A stretch of 64,000 bases of DNA from positions 183,648 through 247,647 of the forward strand of contig QKWP01000371.1 of NCBI GenBank assembly GCA_003550325.1, written 5' to 3'. The DNA comes from Gigaspora rosea (taxonomy: Eukaryota > Glomeromycota > Glomeromycetes > Diversisporales > Gigasporaceae). The notes beneath the pieces are model-generated. The model was not told the DNA's origin. It searched no databases and saw nothing but the letters and a program-made list of their open reading frames with translations. This document shows positions 22,116 through 34,619 of the stretch, piece after piece. Within the stretch, counting starts at the first letter, position 1. Each line of letters begins with the position of its first letter. A program made the position numbers and the translations under genes.

Positions 22116-23642
22116 GGTGATTGATTGTTATCCAAACGTAAAATATGAAAAGAATTTTTTTTTTTTTTTATGCTATTTGAAATATACGATTTTTGATAAT
22201 GTATTAGTTTTTTATATCAATTTTTGATTTTTTTTAAAAAAAAACAATGAAGGAAATTGGGGATAAATTATTTGCACATGTTTAGTAAATAACATTTATA
22301 ATAGTTTTACCATAATAAGCATTAAAAGAAAAAGAGAAATGGTAAGAACTACAATGATGATATATTTTCAACCCAAAAATGATGAGATATTCCCAAGCTT
22401 TGACAATTATTATATGTAATATGAATGCACGTCAAATTCGGAAATATATCAGTCAAATATATGAAATAATTTATTTACACAAAAAAAAAAAAAAAAAACA
22501 AATATTTACAAATAATTCAACAATAACAGATAACAAATTTGACATACTGGACCCATTCTGGGAACTCGGTCTGTTCGCTTAGAATAAATAAATTTTTGAT
22601 AGTAATAGATCACAAAGCTGATACTTGAGTAGTTTCATTGAACCAATCAATAAATTAATCGAAAATTATTTATTTCTAAATATGCTGAAAAACGGAGGGA
22701 CGCATACACGATGTGCTACGTGGAAAGTGCATGGTGTTCGCATGCGGAGGAGACCGTTCAACTCTGCATGAGCAAAACGTTTTCAGTAATTCCTCTTTGG
22801 GTGTTGGACAAATTGCATTCTACTTTTCGAGGAAGTGATACGATGAAAATATTCCATTTATTGGAACTCGAACGATGCTCAAACTTGAACACGACAGAAA
22901 ATTTATTTTTGCAAATCAATTTATTATTCTTTATTATTTAGCTAACCTATTGTCAAAAATACCAATTTTATAAATACTTGGGTCCTTAATTTTTTATCAA
23001 TTTTTGTTGATTTAGTACCGAGTTTAGGTGCTTCCTATCGTTCGTTGTTTTTATTCTTTTCGATTTCTCTTCTTTGTTACGAAAAAGGGGAGGGTTTTCT
23101 TTTCTAACCCTTCTTTGACGAAAGGGCAAATCAATAAAATATATATATTAAGAACACCAATAAACAACTTGTAACGATCTGTATAAAGCAGTAACGAATA
23201 AAACCATCTGATAGTCTTGCACGGTTTTTCTGCACGCTAACTGCAAAAGCCGAAGTTTCAGTCTTAGCTTTATTTACTGTATCAGTTTGAACCATTTTTA
23301 TGATTTTGAGACGAAACTTTTACTTTTATAATTCATTTTTTATATTACTTTTTTCACGAAATACTTTTGCCGTTTTTTGGCTGTTATGCAATCTTAGTAA
23401 TTCAAGTTGTTAGAAACGACTTTTTTTTTTTTTTTACTATATTATATTTTATCTTTCTTTAAACTTGTATGATTTTAAAACTTTATAAGAAACAAAACTC
23501 GAAACAATTACTCGAAAAACTTAATACAACTATAACAACGAATTTTTTTTCGTTGAAATTAAGATTCTTACTCCATCTACATACCTTAAAATTTTAAAAA
23601 CGACACGTTAACAATAAATTTTATTTGTAACTTCGATTCAAA
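22116..23642. other. Intergenic DNA between CACUL1-like and coiled-coil genes
   Basis: AT-rich with several long A and T tracts. A 76-codon ORF starting at 22711 (MCYVESAWCSHAEETVQLCM and onward) lies in a slightly GC-richer patch but has no recognised motif or splice context, so it is not called as a gene. The last 300 bp probably contain the 5' UTR of the next gene. Confidence 0.4.
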
Positions 23643-25834
23643 ATGTCTTCTGAAAGAGAATTAGCAACGTTACGACAACAAGTAGAAAACCTTCAAAATA
23701 TTCATGCTTCAGTAAGTTTTATTTTTTTTTTTATAGTAATAATATATTATTGCTTTTATACAAATAACTTGTAAAAAGACTTGAATAAGCCGGTAAAACT
23801 ATTATAAAAAATTAGTGTATTTTATAAAATGCCTTGGCTGGCTCCGGTTTTGACCGAGATTTCAAACTTGACAAGTAATAACTTTGAAATTATTATTGTC
23901 GAAAAAAAGTTGACTTTAATTTTATATATATATATATATAATTTTTATTTATAGGTTTGCGAACAACTTGAACGTGCCAACAAAGACAATTCTACATTAA
24001 CGAACGATAATAATTTTCTTCGCAAAAAGAATTCTTCTTTTCAACAAGAAATTTCAAATCATCATAATGAATATGCTAGAATTGAATCTGAACTTTATCA
24101 ACAAGGACAAGAAGTAGAACGATTAAAAAAAGAAAATGTTGGCTTTTTGAAAAACAAGCGAGAAGTAGAAAGGAAATTAAGAGAGGAGGTATGCATTTTT
24201 ACATATTACATATTTATTTACCCAATTATTTATAACTATTTATTTTTATTTATTTATTTATTTTTATTTATTATAATTTAATAAAAATTTTAATATAACT
24301 TATTTTCAGACTCAAGCTTTTGAAAAAGACCGGGCTGGGTGGCAATTGCGTGAATCCGAATTGACTGGTCAAGTAAAAGCTCTCCAAGAAACAATCAATG
24401 TTCTCGCTCAACAAAATGAAGCACAAAAGAAAAATAGTCAATCAAGTTCTAATGATGGTACAATCCCAATTCATCTATTTTATATTCTTTATTGAATTTT
24501 AGAAATTAGTTTTATATCATTCAATAATAATTGATAGGTCGAATTTAAATTAATTTTCACTGAATTATTCTCTTCTTTTATTATTTATTTCCTTAATAAT
24601 TTATTATTATTTATGGTATATAGAAGATAGTCCTCCATTAACTCCTACTGCAGGTTCTACGCCTTCACATTATACCGTTTTACGTGAGGCTAAAACTGCT
24701 CAACGAACCATTAAAGAACTTGAAAGACGTGTTAATGAGTTAACAACTGAAATTGAAAATTCTAAACGTGCACATACCGATTCAATGAATGTAAACAAGA
24801 ATCATGTTGCTAGGATTCATCATTTAGAAAATGAACTTGGTCAAGTTAAACATATGAATCAAACATTAATGGAAGAAAATGAAGGGTATCAATTATTATT
24901 GCATGAAAAAACTATGAAAGGTGAATTTATGCTAAATCCTATCATGCAGGTAAATAATCATCACATAACCATATTTTTTTCATTGCATACTATTATCACT
25001 ATATTAATATTAATTCTATTATTTATTGTTTACATAGAAAAATACAAAATATACCCAAGTTTCAGAAAAAGAGACAAATAGCACAAACAATGAAGATGGT
25101 AAATCAATTGAAAATGCTTTAATGGGCTTAAATTCAATTGCCTTAGATTTACAAGCTGAAATGAATCGTGCGTCTGAGCTTGATAATTTCCTTCAAGGCG
25201 AACGTGTACATAAAGAGAGTGACCACACTATTACCGAGAGTGCGTATTTTATTTCATTTCTTTTTTTTTTTTTTTACTTCAAATTTCTTGTTTTAATGTA
25301 TTTTATCTTATTGACTACTTTATAGAATTACAAGATGAAATCAAAGCACTCAAAGACTCTAATAAGGCTATGTCCCTTTATATTGAAAGGATTCTTAATC
25401 GTATCATGGAAGCTAAGGGCTTTGAGGAAATTTTATCTGCAGAGTGGTCAGCAAAAAAAGCTGCTTCTTCACCTACATCGCCAACTACAAATTCATTTAA
25501 TTTGAGTCAGGAGCCCGCAAAAAAGAAAATGGAAAGGCGAAAAACCTTTTCTAGTTTTCACCTACGAAGTGCTTCCCAGCCTCAAAATAATCTCAAACCT
25601 GTAATACAAGAAAATATAGCAGAAGAGCCAGAACAAACACGATCTAAGGATAATGGAACTATTCAACTTGCTGATTTGTCTAAACGATCACGAAGAAATT
25701 CAACATCAACAGGCCCTAGAAATGGAAAACGATTTAGTATATTTGGTTTCGGTATGGGCACAAGGGAGGTTGAAAAGAAGGATGATCCTTATTTAAGACA
25801 AATGATCCTTGTACAGGAAAATCAAAAAGAATGA
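23643..25834 (+). CDS. Long coiled-coil protein (fungal M-protein-repeat-like), 6 exons, 495 aa
   Basis: Exons 23643-23711, 23955-24188, 24310-24457, 24624-24949, 25038-25239 and 25326-25834 join in phase. Residues 1 to about 300 are strongly coiled coil (LRQQVENLQ, ERLKKENVGFLKNKREVERK, LERRVNELTTEIEN). A conserved block, MEENEGYQLLLHEKTMKGEF, is followed by LDLQAEMNRASELD and LKDSNKAMSLYIERILNRIM. This order is one I recognise from fungal proteins annotated as M protein repeat protein, whose function is not established. The C-terminal ~140 residues are Ser/Lys-rich and apparently disordered, with RRKTFSSF and KRSRRNSTST sites that look like basophilic kinase targets, and a FSIFGFG stretch. 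A scaffold or trafficking role is inference. Confidence 0.85.
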
Positions 25835-26700
25835 AATTATTTATACATGACAAAAAATATATATAAATATATATATATATATTTTTTTTTTTAAGGGTTT
25901 CTTTTTTTTTTAAGTTGTTCACAAAATTAGGTTTTTATGGTATTAGGTTTTCTATATTTCCGATGATATTTTAAATGAGATCATCTGTAGACTAAACGAA
26001 ATTCGTTGTAGTTATATATATTATATTTAAGAATATTTATTTCTTTTTGTAAATTTGATTGTTTTTTCTTCTTACTTTTTTATATTTATTCTTTATATAT
26101 TGTTATATGCTCTTGTAAAAAAGCATTGGAAAAATAATTCAAAGAAAATTATAAACATTGTTATAGATTACTATAACAAAAAAAAAAAAATATACATATA
26201 TAGATTTGTAGTGTTTTTATACAATGTTAAATAAATTATACATATTGATATATTTGAGTTAAAGTTTGCCCTTCTGTGAACTGTAACATGTAGTACATGT
26301 AGTACAAATTTATAAATAAACGTAACCGAACATAATAGTGCTGTAGTGTTACAACATTTTAATTAGTTGTAATGATATAAATATTCGCTTTCGTTTCTTT
26401 CTCACGTGTTGTCGAGTCCAATCTGGCTGTGGTGCATCATTGCTGTAATAAATATTTAAAGTTTCGATCTATTTATATTAAAAATATTTTTTAATTTGCC
26501 ATTCAAATATTTATACGTATAAACTCCACAAATACTGAAAAATTACGTACGTACGTACGTACGTACCATGTTTTGAATTATATTTGAATTTCGCCTATTG
26601 GAACATGGATTAGCCAATCATATGAGTATATAAAGTTAGTAATGTCAATATACTATTTCGGAGGATCTTGTATATGCACTTTTACGATAGTCATAAGCCA
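25835..26700. other. 3' flank of the coiled-coil gene, with microsatellites
   Basis: Contains a (TA)n tract at about 25857-25882, a probable 3' UTR, and a perfect TACG tetranucleotide microsatellite at 26544-26566 (about 5.75 units). No gene is seen. Confidence 0.5.
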
Positions 26701-26729
26701 TCCATCTATAACAGTGAATCATACATCTG

Positions 26730-27420
26730 AAGCTGAAATAGGCAGTAGTGATTAGAGCATTTTGTGGAGAGTTCTTTAGTGGGAAACCTCTAACCGGTGA
26801 CGTCGCAGCCTGGCTGTCACACTATGGTTGACCATGGTACTAGTCGAAGCGCAACAGTACTAAAACATACCAAGGCTTAAAACGTATTGAACTTTAAAGG
26901 CCGCTCAGAGAGACCTTCATGTTACATTAAATGTTGATTGTAATCAACCATTCAACAAGATGAAGTATGTAAAGGTTTAGTCAGAACAATTCCGTTGAAA
27001 GTGATATATATACCTTTCACTAACTAGGTTGTGCCTAATGCATCCCTCTGGGGTAGGGATAAAATATGCTGAGATGACATCAATGCATACCCCTCGAGCA
27101 TGGTCAATTCACAATGTCGATTAGTTGTATAGGGAGTAATTGGAAAGATTGGACTGGATTGGTATTAAGATTCTCTACATGTGAATTTGCGCTGTCTAAA
27201 AGTGTAGCAAGACGCTAATTCTCTAGACGCCTTTAAAGAAAAATAGACTCTAAGAAGTTCTTGAAAGGTAGGTTATCATTTCTATTTGTGGCACATGGAA
27301 AATGGATCTATAATTGTCGAGTTGTATGATGAGCCTTTAAACTGGAACCACAAACAAGCAAGGTGATGAAAAATGGTACAGTATACTTGAGGAAAGTTAA
27401 TGGGATTGATATCAGGTTCA
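26730..27420. other. Unassigned block of balanced base composition
   Basis: About 700 bp clearly less AT-rich than its surroundings, for example GGGAAACCTCTAACCGGTGA, CGTCGCAGCCTGGCTGTCAC and CCCTCTGGGGTAGGGATAAA. All frames have scattered stops, and no protein motif, TIR, tRNA fold or rRNA signature is recognised. It could be decayed coding sequence, an old transposon or an organellar insertion; the sequence alone does not decide. Confidence 0.35.
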
Positions 27421-29140
27421 TAACTATAAATTAGTCTTTTTTAAATTTAGATATAAAAAATGATGAAGCTGACTAAAATTGCCCTCTCCTTGTTTTTTCG
27501 ACGAAATAATAACTCATCCGGTTTATATTACGACTAATCAAAGTTACGCTTCGATCTTTTGAGTTATTCATAATTTATCAAATTTAATACTGATGAAATG
27601 TGACAATTGATATATCGCTCGCTAACGTTATTGTAAAATTTTTGAATTACCTACATAAATGTTGTGACAACCCACTTATGTAATCATAGTCCTAACAGAC
27701 ATACCTACCAATACTGCAGTTTTTTATTTTCTTGTGATTGTTGTCCGCAGACTATAGTATCTTCGAATTATATTTACTTCAATATTGTAAAACAAGATAA
27801 TAAACCATAAATTATTAAAATCATAAATAAATAATTTATATTTGAAACTGAAATAATATAAATTTATTGCCTAATTAAGTTTCTAATCACGAATCAGTAT
27901 TATAAAATTCACAGATATATCTCAGTTCTTATTAGATCCCTATCAGGCAAATAATTTTTATATAAGGAATCCATTATTAGCAATTAGCATATTGAAAACC
28001 ATCATGTAGTCGTTTTGCAATAATTTCATCATGTATTCGATAATTTTCTATTGGCTAGGATTTTCGCACTCATTAGAAATGTATAAATTCCACAAATCAT
28101 ATGACTTTGTGAAATTTTTCGAAAGCAATTTTTTGAAAGAAATTGAAATTTTTGCCCAAATCGAAATTTATCGAAATATTTTTAATTTTTTCTATATCAT
28201 TTAATCTTGTGGCATAAAATAATTGGCCTTTGATTGTGCTGGTCGAATTCAACGATTGACTTTCAAAAATGAATGTGTATCATCTTTTTAATTCCAGCCG
28301 GAATCACATGATTACAACTAACTCAATGCTAATTCTGGCCAAAATCGAAATAAATCGAAATTTTTGGCTAAATCAATCGAAATTTTTGCTTAGAATCAAA
28401 ATAATATTTCCGTGTCCCTGGAAGCAAATTCAAATTTTGAGATCATTGGATTATAGATTTGGTGATACCGTAGCTTTATATTTGATATAACTAATCACTA
28501 AAAATTAGACTTTATTTCGCGTGAGACATGAGATCATATGATGCAATTTTGCGCGAAGATGATATTATTATCCTATGTGATATAAAGATGAGCTACTTTG
28601 AAAAGATAAATTAACGCATTGAATAATAATATATGATATTCCTTATTTACTTTAGTATACTTAAATAATTAATAAATGTCGCAGATCATAATTTAAAATG
28701 AAATCTACATTTTCTACTTAACTTCTAAAATCCACTAATACTTGTTTATTGTATATTTTTTTTAAACTAACCCTAACCTATACCCCTAACCCTAAAAAAT
28801 GCACCCAAAAAAAATTTAGTTTTCGAGATTTTATACTATAATTTCATTTTAATCTGGATTTTATTATAATCTGCCACAATAAATAGTTAAAATTCTATAT
28901 TACAATAATAATAACAAAAAATAAAATTTTAATCAAATACAATAAGAAAACACAAAAATTTACCAAATCCCAGCAAATAAAAAAAACCCCAAAAGTTATA
29001 TATTTGCTAATATACTTTTCTTTGTATTTAGTATATTTATCCTATTTATTAATCTCTGAACTATTTATGTTGCATGTTGCTTTACAATTTCCTGAATTTA
29101 AAATTAATACATGTTTTAAAATTTATACCGATTGAAATAT
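27421..29140. other. AT-rich intergenic DNA
   Basis: Several ATCGAAATTT-type short repeats occur near 28130-28390. No intact ORF, TIR element or RNA gene is supported. Confidence 0.4.
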
Positions 29141-29146
29141 GACATA

Positions 29147-29395
29147 TGGGGTGAGTCAGTAGAAAAGGGACAAATCATTTTTAGTAAAATTTTTTTAATT
29201 TTTAAATTAAAATATCTTGACAACTATTTGATCAAATTTGCTAAAAATTTTTTTATTTTAATTTTGAAATTATATAGAATTAAAATTAAAAAAAAATTAA
29301 TAAATTTATTAAAATAGTTGTTAAGATATTTAAGTTTAAAGTCAAGAAAACTTTTACTTAGAAAAAATTTGTCCCTTTTCTACTGACTCACCCCA
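29147..29395. mobile_element. 249-bp mariner-like MITE (family C) with TA flanks
   Basis: The termini are TGGGGTGAGTCAGTAGAAAA followed by GGGACAAAT, and the complement ending TACTGACTCACCCCA. TA lies at both borders (29145-29146 and 29396-29397). The interior holds further AT-rich inverted sequence. Same terminus type as the element at 2990-3232 and the shorter foldback at 29866-29941. Confidence 0.85.
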
Positions 29396-29865
29396 TATGT
29401 TAAATTTACATATCAGTTGATTTTTAAAAAAGGTTACCAAAAAAATGCTTATTTTATTGTCCAAAGCATAGTTATAATGCCAGGCATCCACTTATTTGTG
29501 CAAATAATACAAGCTTATGGAGAAGAAATAGCCAATTGGAGAGTACAAATTTTGACCATTCTGGATTAGCCCGATAAAGAATTCGAGCATGCATAAAAGA
29601 AGAAAAAAGCAAAAAATACACAAAAACTAAGGTTTAAATTGATCTTGGCACACTAATTAAAAATGGCAGGAATGAAATTTTACTTATATTAAATATCACT
29701 TTAACTCTACAGCCTCTAATATTAAGTTTTAATCCTAAATTTTATCTTATGCACTTAGTTTATTTACAAAATCAGATTTTTTTTTTTGGTTTGTATTATT
29801 TGCGCAAATAAGTAAAATGATAATACCAGTGGTTTTAAATATCAAATCACGTGAATTTGTTCATA

Positions 29866-29941
29866 TTTGGGGTAAAGTCAATAGAAATGGGACAAATCTA
29901 TCTAATAAATTTGTCCCATTTCTATTGACTCCATCCCATTT
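29866..29941. mobile_element. Short foldback related to MITE family C
   Basis: About 76 bp forming an almost complete hairpin: TTTGGGGTAAAGTCAATAGA with AATGGGACAAAT on the left and the complement ATTTGTCCCATTTCTATTGA with CTCCATCCCATTTG on the right. It looks like an internally deleted copy of the 29147-29395 type. Confidence 0.7.
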
Positions 29942-30390
29942 GTTGAAAAGTCATATAATATAAATATATCCAATCAAAATGTGCTTGTTTTTTTAGAGTG
30001 CACTTTTATTTTATTTTATTTTTTATTTTTTTGATTTTTTTTTGAGCACTTTTATTTTTTTACAAAGTGTTTTTATTTTTTTAAAAAAAAGCAAAGCATT
30101 TTTCACTTTTATTTATTTATTTTTTGTTAAATAGTGCTCTTTTTTTAAAAAGAGCTCTTTTTTTAAAAAGCAATCTTTTTTTAAAAAAGCTCTTTTTTTT
30201 TTAGGAAGTATTTTTTTTTTTAGAAAGAGCCTTATTTTTTTTTTTTTTTAAAGTGCAGTTTAAAGAGCAAATTTTTTTTGCTCATCTAAAAAATGCATCA
30301 TATGACCATAATGATGCATTCTAATTGGTTTAAATTAAAAATATATATGTTTATATTTTTACAATTTATTAATAAATAGTTAATTTTGGA
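29942..30390. repeat. Low-complexity T/A tract with TTTTTAAAAA words
   Basis: Dense T runs interspersed with AAAAAGAGCTCTTTTTTTA-like short palindromes (30130-30260). Nothing coding. Confidence 0.5.
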
Positions 30391-30394
30391 CAAC

Positions 30395-31290
30395 TCTTTC
30401 TGACGATCCTTCGTACCAAATTTTTCAAGAACACCAACCTACGAAAACTCTATAGTTAACATGTCTATACACAACAAAACTTCACCAAGCTGCTGTCGGA
30501 TACAAAGTCCATTCACTGGATGTTCTGCATCTGAAATAGAGTTGAAAAAGATTTGCAAACTTTTAAGCGAGGCACTTTGGTGGGCTTTGATACTATTGAG
30601 CAAAGACTTAATAGAGAAACTCTGGAGCTTTGTCAAGTTCTATAGATATGAAAATAGAAGTAGAGGCTTGGTTAGATATGTTATTCTATATAGCATAACT
30701 TTTTCAAACTCCTTCAAGTTTGGTACTTTCCCCCGAGCTCCTTTGGTTTTTTCGAAATTTCAAAAAGTGAGCATTTCGGTTTACTCCCTCCAAAAAATCG
30801 GCAGTGTTTACTCCTTCCAAATTAGGATAGCGCCTTCCGAATTGGAATCGACGTCACAAGTGAGGTCCATTTCTGCGTACGTGATAAACAAAAGGACATG
30901 TCAGAGGTCGGGAGGGATAATGTAATGAAATTTCTTTCCAGAACATCCCATTAGGTGTATAGATTTTTTTTTCTTCTTGATGTACATATAGTATATGGTA
31001 TGAGGCGTTTCCTTGTACTAATACTATATAACTTTTATAGTCTCACACAGGCATTGATAGTACTATTATGTATTTCTTTCTTTTTGCTTTTTTCTTCTTT
31101 CTTTTCATTTTTATCTTTGTTGTCGAATTTTGGTTTGTCGTTTAGGTAGTAGTTAGCATTTCCCCATTTTATTTTTCCTTTTATACTTTCTACTTATTTG
31201 TTATAGTTTTTCTTGTAGTAGGTTCTTTCTACTAAAAAGGTTAGGAGAAAAAAGTCTAAAAAAAAGGCAATCTTGATATGGTTAGCATGT
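30395..31290 (-). repeat. Dispersed repeat family A, inverted copy
   Basis: In reverse complement this matches the plus-strand copies at 34620-35960 and 36015-37085. Examples are GGACAACTCTTTCTGACGAT near 30390, AACTCTATAGTTAACATGTC (30446) and AAATCGGCAGTGTTTACTCC followed by TTCCAAATTAGGATAGC. The 154-codon ORF at 30461-30925 falls inside the repeat, and the equivalent frame is not conserved in other copies, so it is not called as a gene. Confidence 0.65.
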
Positions 31291-31308
31291 ACCAGCCAGT
31301 AGGGTTCC

Positions 31309-31578
31309 TCAAATTCAAATCAAATCAAATATTGGATCAATTTGAATTTGATCAAATCAAATTGACCCTGATTTGAATTTGATTTGATTCAAATATTTGA
31401 ATTTGAATTTGATTTGAATTTGAATTTTTAATAGTAATTTTCAAATCAAATCAAATATTTGTCAAATCAAATCAAATTTGGCCATATTTGAATTTGATCA
31501 AATCAAATATAGTCAAATTTGAATTTGAATTTGATCAAATATTTGATTCAAATATTTGAAGATCAAATCAAATTGCGG
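31309..31578. repeat. CAAAT / ATTTG low-complexity array
   Basis: About 270 bp composed almost entirely of CAAAT, CAAATCAAAT and TTTGAATTTGAT words in both orientations, giving a highly self-complementary, A/T-dominated array. It is bounded by similar sequences GGGTTCCTCAAATTCAAATC (31302-31321) and GATCAAATCAAATTGCGGAA with CCCTA (31561-31585); GGGTTCC and its complement GGAACCC form the outer ends. This suggests a TIR element (TAGGGTTCC... GGAACCCTA) whose interior is the array. Confidence 0.75.
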
Positions 31579-31585
31579 AACCCTA

Positions 31586-32671
31586 CCAGCCAGTAATAGG
31601 AGGAATCATATTCTCAGTAAGTTGAGAATCCAAATTGAGGCAAAATGTTGCTGGATGGGTCGCACTTGGATAAAATCGGGTGAGCTTACTGTTAGAGTAA
31701 AATATATGTACAAACGCAGTCGTATAATAAAGTCTACAGACACAGAGGGCAGGATTGCCGAATTTAAAAAAAAAAAAATAAATAGTTAATTTTTAAAAAA
31801 GCTACTGCTCTTCCAGTTTAGCATTAAATTGAAATCTATATTACAAGTTTTATTCTTTAAAATATAAAGAACAAAACTTGTGGATTAGTTTAAAATTTTC
31901 AAACTTGGGATGTTATGTTTAATTATTTTTATTTTGGCTCATATGTGTAATTATTTATATTTTTTGGCCCTTATATGTAATTTCTCCAATAAAATAAAAT
32001 AGCTAAATAGCCAAAACTAATTTAAATTAATAAATATTTTTTATATTTATGAAATTAATATGACAAATAGTAAATTTTATGAATAGCTTATTTTAAATAT
32101 TTTGGTTAATAAATATTTCTTTATATTTAATAATTGAAATTAAATGTAAAAATTAATAAATAAATTATTTTAAGGGTAGAGGGTATGTAGATCATTTCTA
32201 TTAATAAGTAACCAAAAATATTTTTATTGCGAATTTAAAAGTTGCTACATATAAAAGTTAATTTTTTACTATATAAATTGTATTTGTGTACTAAGTAAAA
32301 ATTGTTTATAATAAAAAATTACACATATCATAAAAATTTTATTAATTTTGAATAAAATTTAATAAAGTTTTTATAGTGTTTTTTATAGTATCAACTTTTG
32401 CGAAGGCGGGGTTTATTGGGGGCGATCACAAATTGGCCAATCAAATCACATGTGAACAATAAGTAGAATAGGGTCGCGAAGATAAAAACAACTATATCTT
32501 AGGTTCTACTGGGCCAATTTTAATGATTTGACCACTATTAGAATCAAAAAAACCTTCTTTACAATTTTATTTAAAAATTTAATATGGTTATTTAATAAAT
32601 TTTTTTTTATTATTAAATATAAAATTTTTAGTAACTAGTTTATTAATAGAAATAATCTACATATCCTCTAC
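31586..32671. other. AT-rich intergenic DNA
   Basis: A short GC-richer patch at 31590-31760 resembles the family-A edge. The remainder is AT-rich with repeats of TTATTTATATTTTTTGGC type near 31920-31970. No gene is seen. Confidence 0.35.
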
Positions 32672-32679
32672 CCTTAAAT

Positions 32680-34044
32680 TAGAGATGTTAAAATGATTAT
32701 ATAAACTCTGCTCAAGCAGGTTCCAAGCACAAACTTTTACAGTTTGTTTATAAATTTTTTAAGCACTAATTAAAAGCAAATATGCTTTTAATGCTTCAAA
32801 CTTGCTTAAAGCAATTATGCTTCAAATTTGCTCAAAAGCAAATATGATTTAAATTAGCTTAATTAAATTTGTTCAAAGCAAATATGCTTCAAATAAATTC
32901 TAAGAATACATAATTATTTGCTTTATCTGTTAATAATTTAACAATTAAATTTTTGTTACAATAGCTATACAAAGTTAATTATTGGTTCTCATAACCCAAC
33001 TAGATCAAATTTTGAAAATTTTTATAAATAATTTTTTATATGTTTTAATAACTTCTAAATAATTACAATTCTGAAATCACAATCTTATAAATATATAATT
33101 CTGAATATAATCTAAATATCAAATGCCAAATTAAAATCACATTAATATAATATGCTAATATTTAATACTAATATTTAGTAGTACTAAATTGCACCACTGA
33201 TGCCCAACACCAGTATGCGGTGTAATGTGAAGATCATTATAAAAAAATAAACAAAAAAAATAACCAAAAGTTAAAATTAATAAATGTTGAGTTAGAATTA
33301 ATAGTTAGGGTTAGAGTGAGGCATAGTATATAGTAAAATTTCGCAAGAGGATTTTTTTTTTTAAAAAAAAAAAGGTGATTTCATAGATAAAATTTTGAGT
33401 TAGAAGGTATTTTTTAAAAAAAAATAACAAAACAACAAAAATTTTATGTTACACCTGATCTTTACATTACACTGCATTTAAAAAATTTGATTGGTGAAAA
33501 TCATTGTGGTGTTGAGCACCAGTGGTGTGATTTAGTAAAACCGTTAATATTTAACCTTGTACTAACTCAGTTTTTATTTTAATTCTAATAAAACTTAAAA
33601 TTATTATTTCAAAATAATATTTATATATATAAGATTTAATTCTTTGAAATTATAATTATTTTAAGTTTTTTTTAAAATATAAATTTTAAATTAATAATAT
33701 ATTGGTATAATTGTTCTTTTAATATTTTATATATTGGGCTATAGTACTATTGAAATTTAGTTTTTTGGTATTTTTAAATACTTTTAATAAAAACCAGTTT
33801 TAATTTGTTTTAGTATTAAAGTAAGAATGCTTTAAGTATAAACTAAATAGCTTGAGCAATTTGATATTTTTATTATACAAGTTTACTTATATAAAGCATA
33901 CTTGTATAAGTATGCTTATATAAATTTGCTTATATAAGCATGTTTATATTAACTGGTTTGTAAAAACCAGTTCAGTCTGCTTCAGTATCCAAGCAGGTAT
34001 GCTTCGAACATAAACCAAACTGCTTAAGCAATTTAACATCTCTA
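32680..34044. mobile_element. 1.37-kb hAT-type non-autonomous element, exact 8-bp TSD
   Basis: The left end is TAGAGATGTTAAAATGATTA and the right end is the complement of TAGAGATGTTAAATTGCTTA. Both subtermini carry CTGCTYAAGCAG and GCATAnTTGC-type repeats. It is flanked by the exact direct repeat CCTTAAAT (32672-32679 and 34045-34052). There is no transposase ORF. A second MITE is inserted at 33184-33535. The eight-base terminus TAGAGATG is shared with the element at 51289-52298. Confidence 0.88.
33184..33535. mobile_element. 352-bp MITE nested in the hAT element
   Basis: TIRs of about 30 bp: CTAAATTGCACCACTGATGC continuing CCAACACCA on the left, and the complement of CTAAATCACACCACTGGTGC with TCAACACCA on the right. 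TA dinucleotides flank it (33182-33183 and 33536-33537). It contains GTTACACCTGATC followed by TTGATTGGT near 33449-33503, a motif shared with the elements at 18319-18666 and 51160-52513. Confidence 0.8.
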
Positions 34045-34052
34045 CCTTAAAT

Positions 34053-34619
34053 ACTTAGGTTATCACACTTAGGATCAATAATTTTTATAATTTTTTGAAT
34101 CTTATGAGTCTGTGATAACTACCCTATACTTGTCATATTTTATAAAATTTATTTATTAATAAAAAAGAAATACAGTAAATTATTAAAATAGGTTTTACAA
34201 AATATGAAGTTGAAGTGATTCTATACTGTAATTACAAGATTATGAGACTTAAAAAATTATAAAAATTATCTATCCAACTAAATTGAAAAGAACAAAATGC
34301 TTTAAATACTATAAAGTAAATTAATTAAAACAAATTTAATTATAATATAAATAACACACTTTTACTAAAATGTACCTTTGGTGGTTTATACCATATTACA
34401 CAAAACTACTAGAATAGCCAATCAAAATTTAAAATTAGGAGTACATAAAATTTCATTTTTTTGTTAAAAACTTTCATATCTTAAATTTTACTTATGAAAC
34501 CACCTTTGGAACTCTAATAAAAAACTTCTTACTAAATTTTGTATATACTAATACCTCCAGGCCTCACTCTAGCCCTAAAGTAATTAAAATTTTTTTTTGT
34601 TTTATTTTTTATTTTTTTT
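34053..34619. other. AT-rich intergenic DNA
   Basis: Nothing recognisable except homopolymer tracts. Confidence 0.35.

Noticed and set aside
22711-22941. Possible small gene (76 codons)
   Set aside because: No motif or splice partners; composition alone is insufficient.
30461-30925. 154-codon plus-strand ORF
   Set aside because: It lies inside repeat family A; the same frame is broken in the other copies and no protein motif is recognised.
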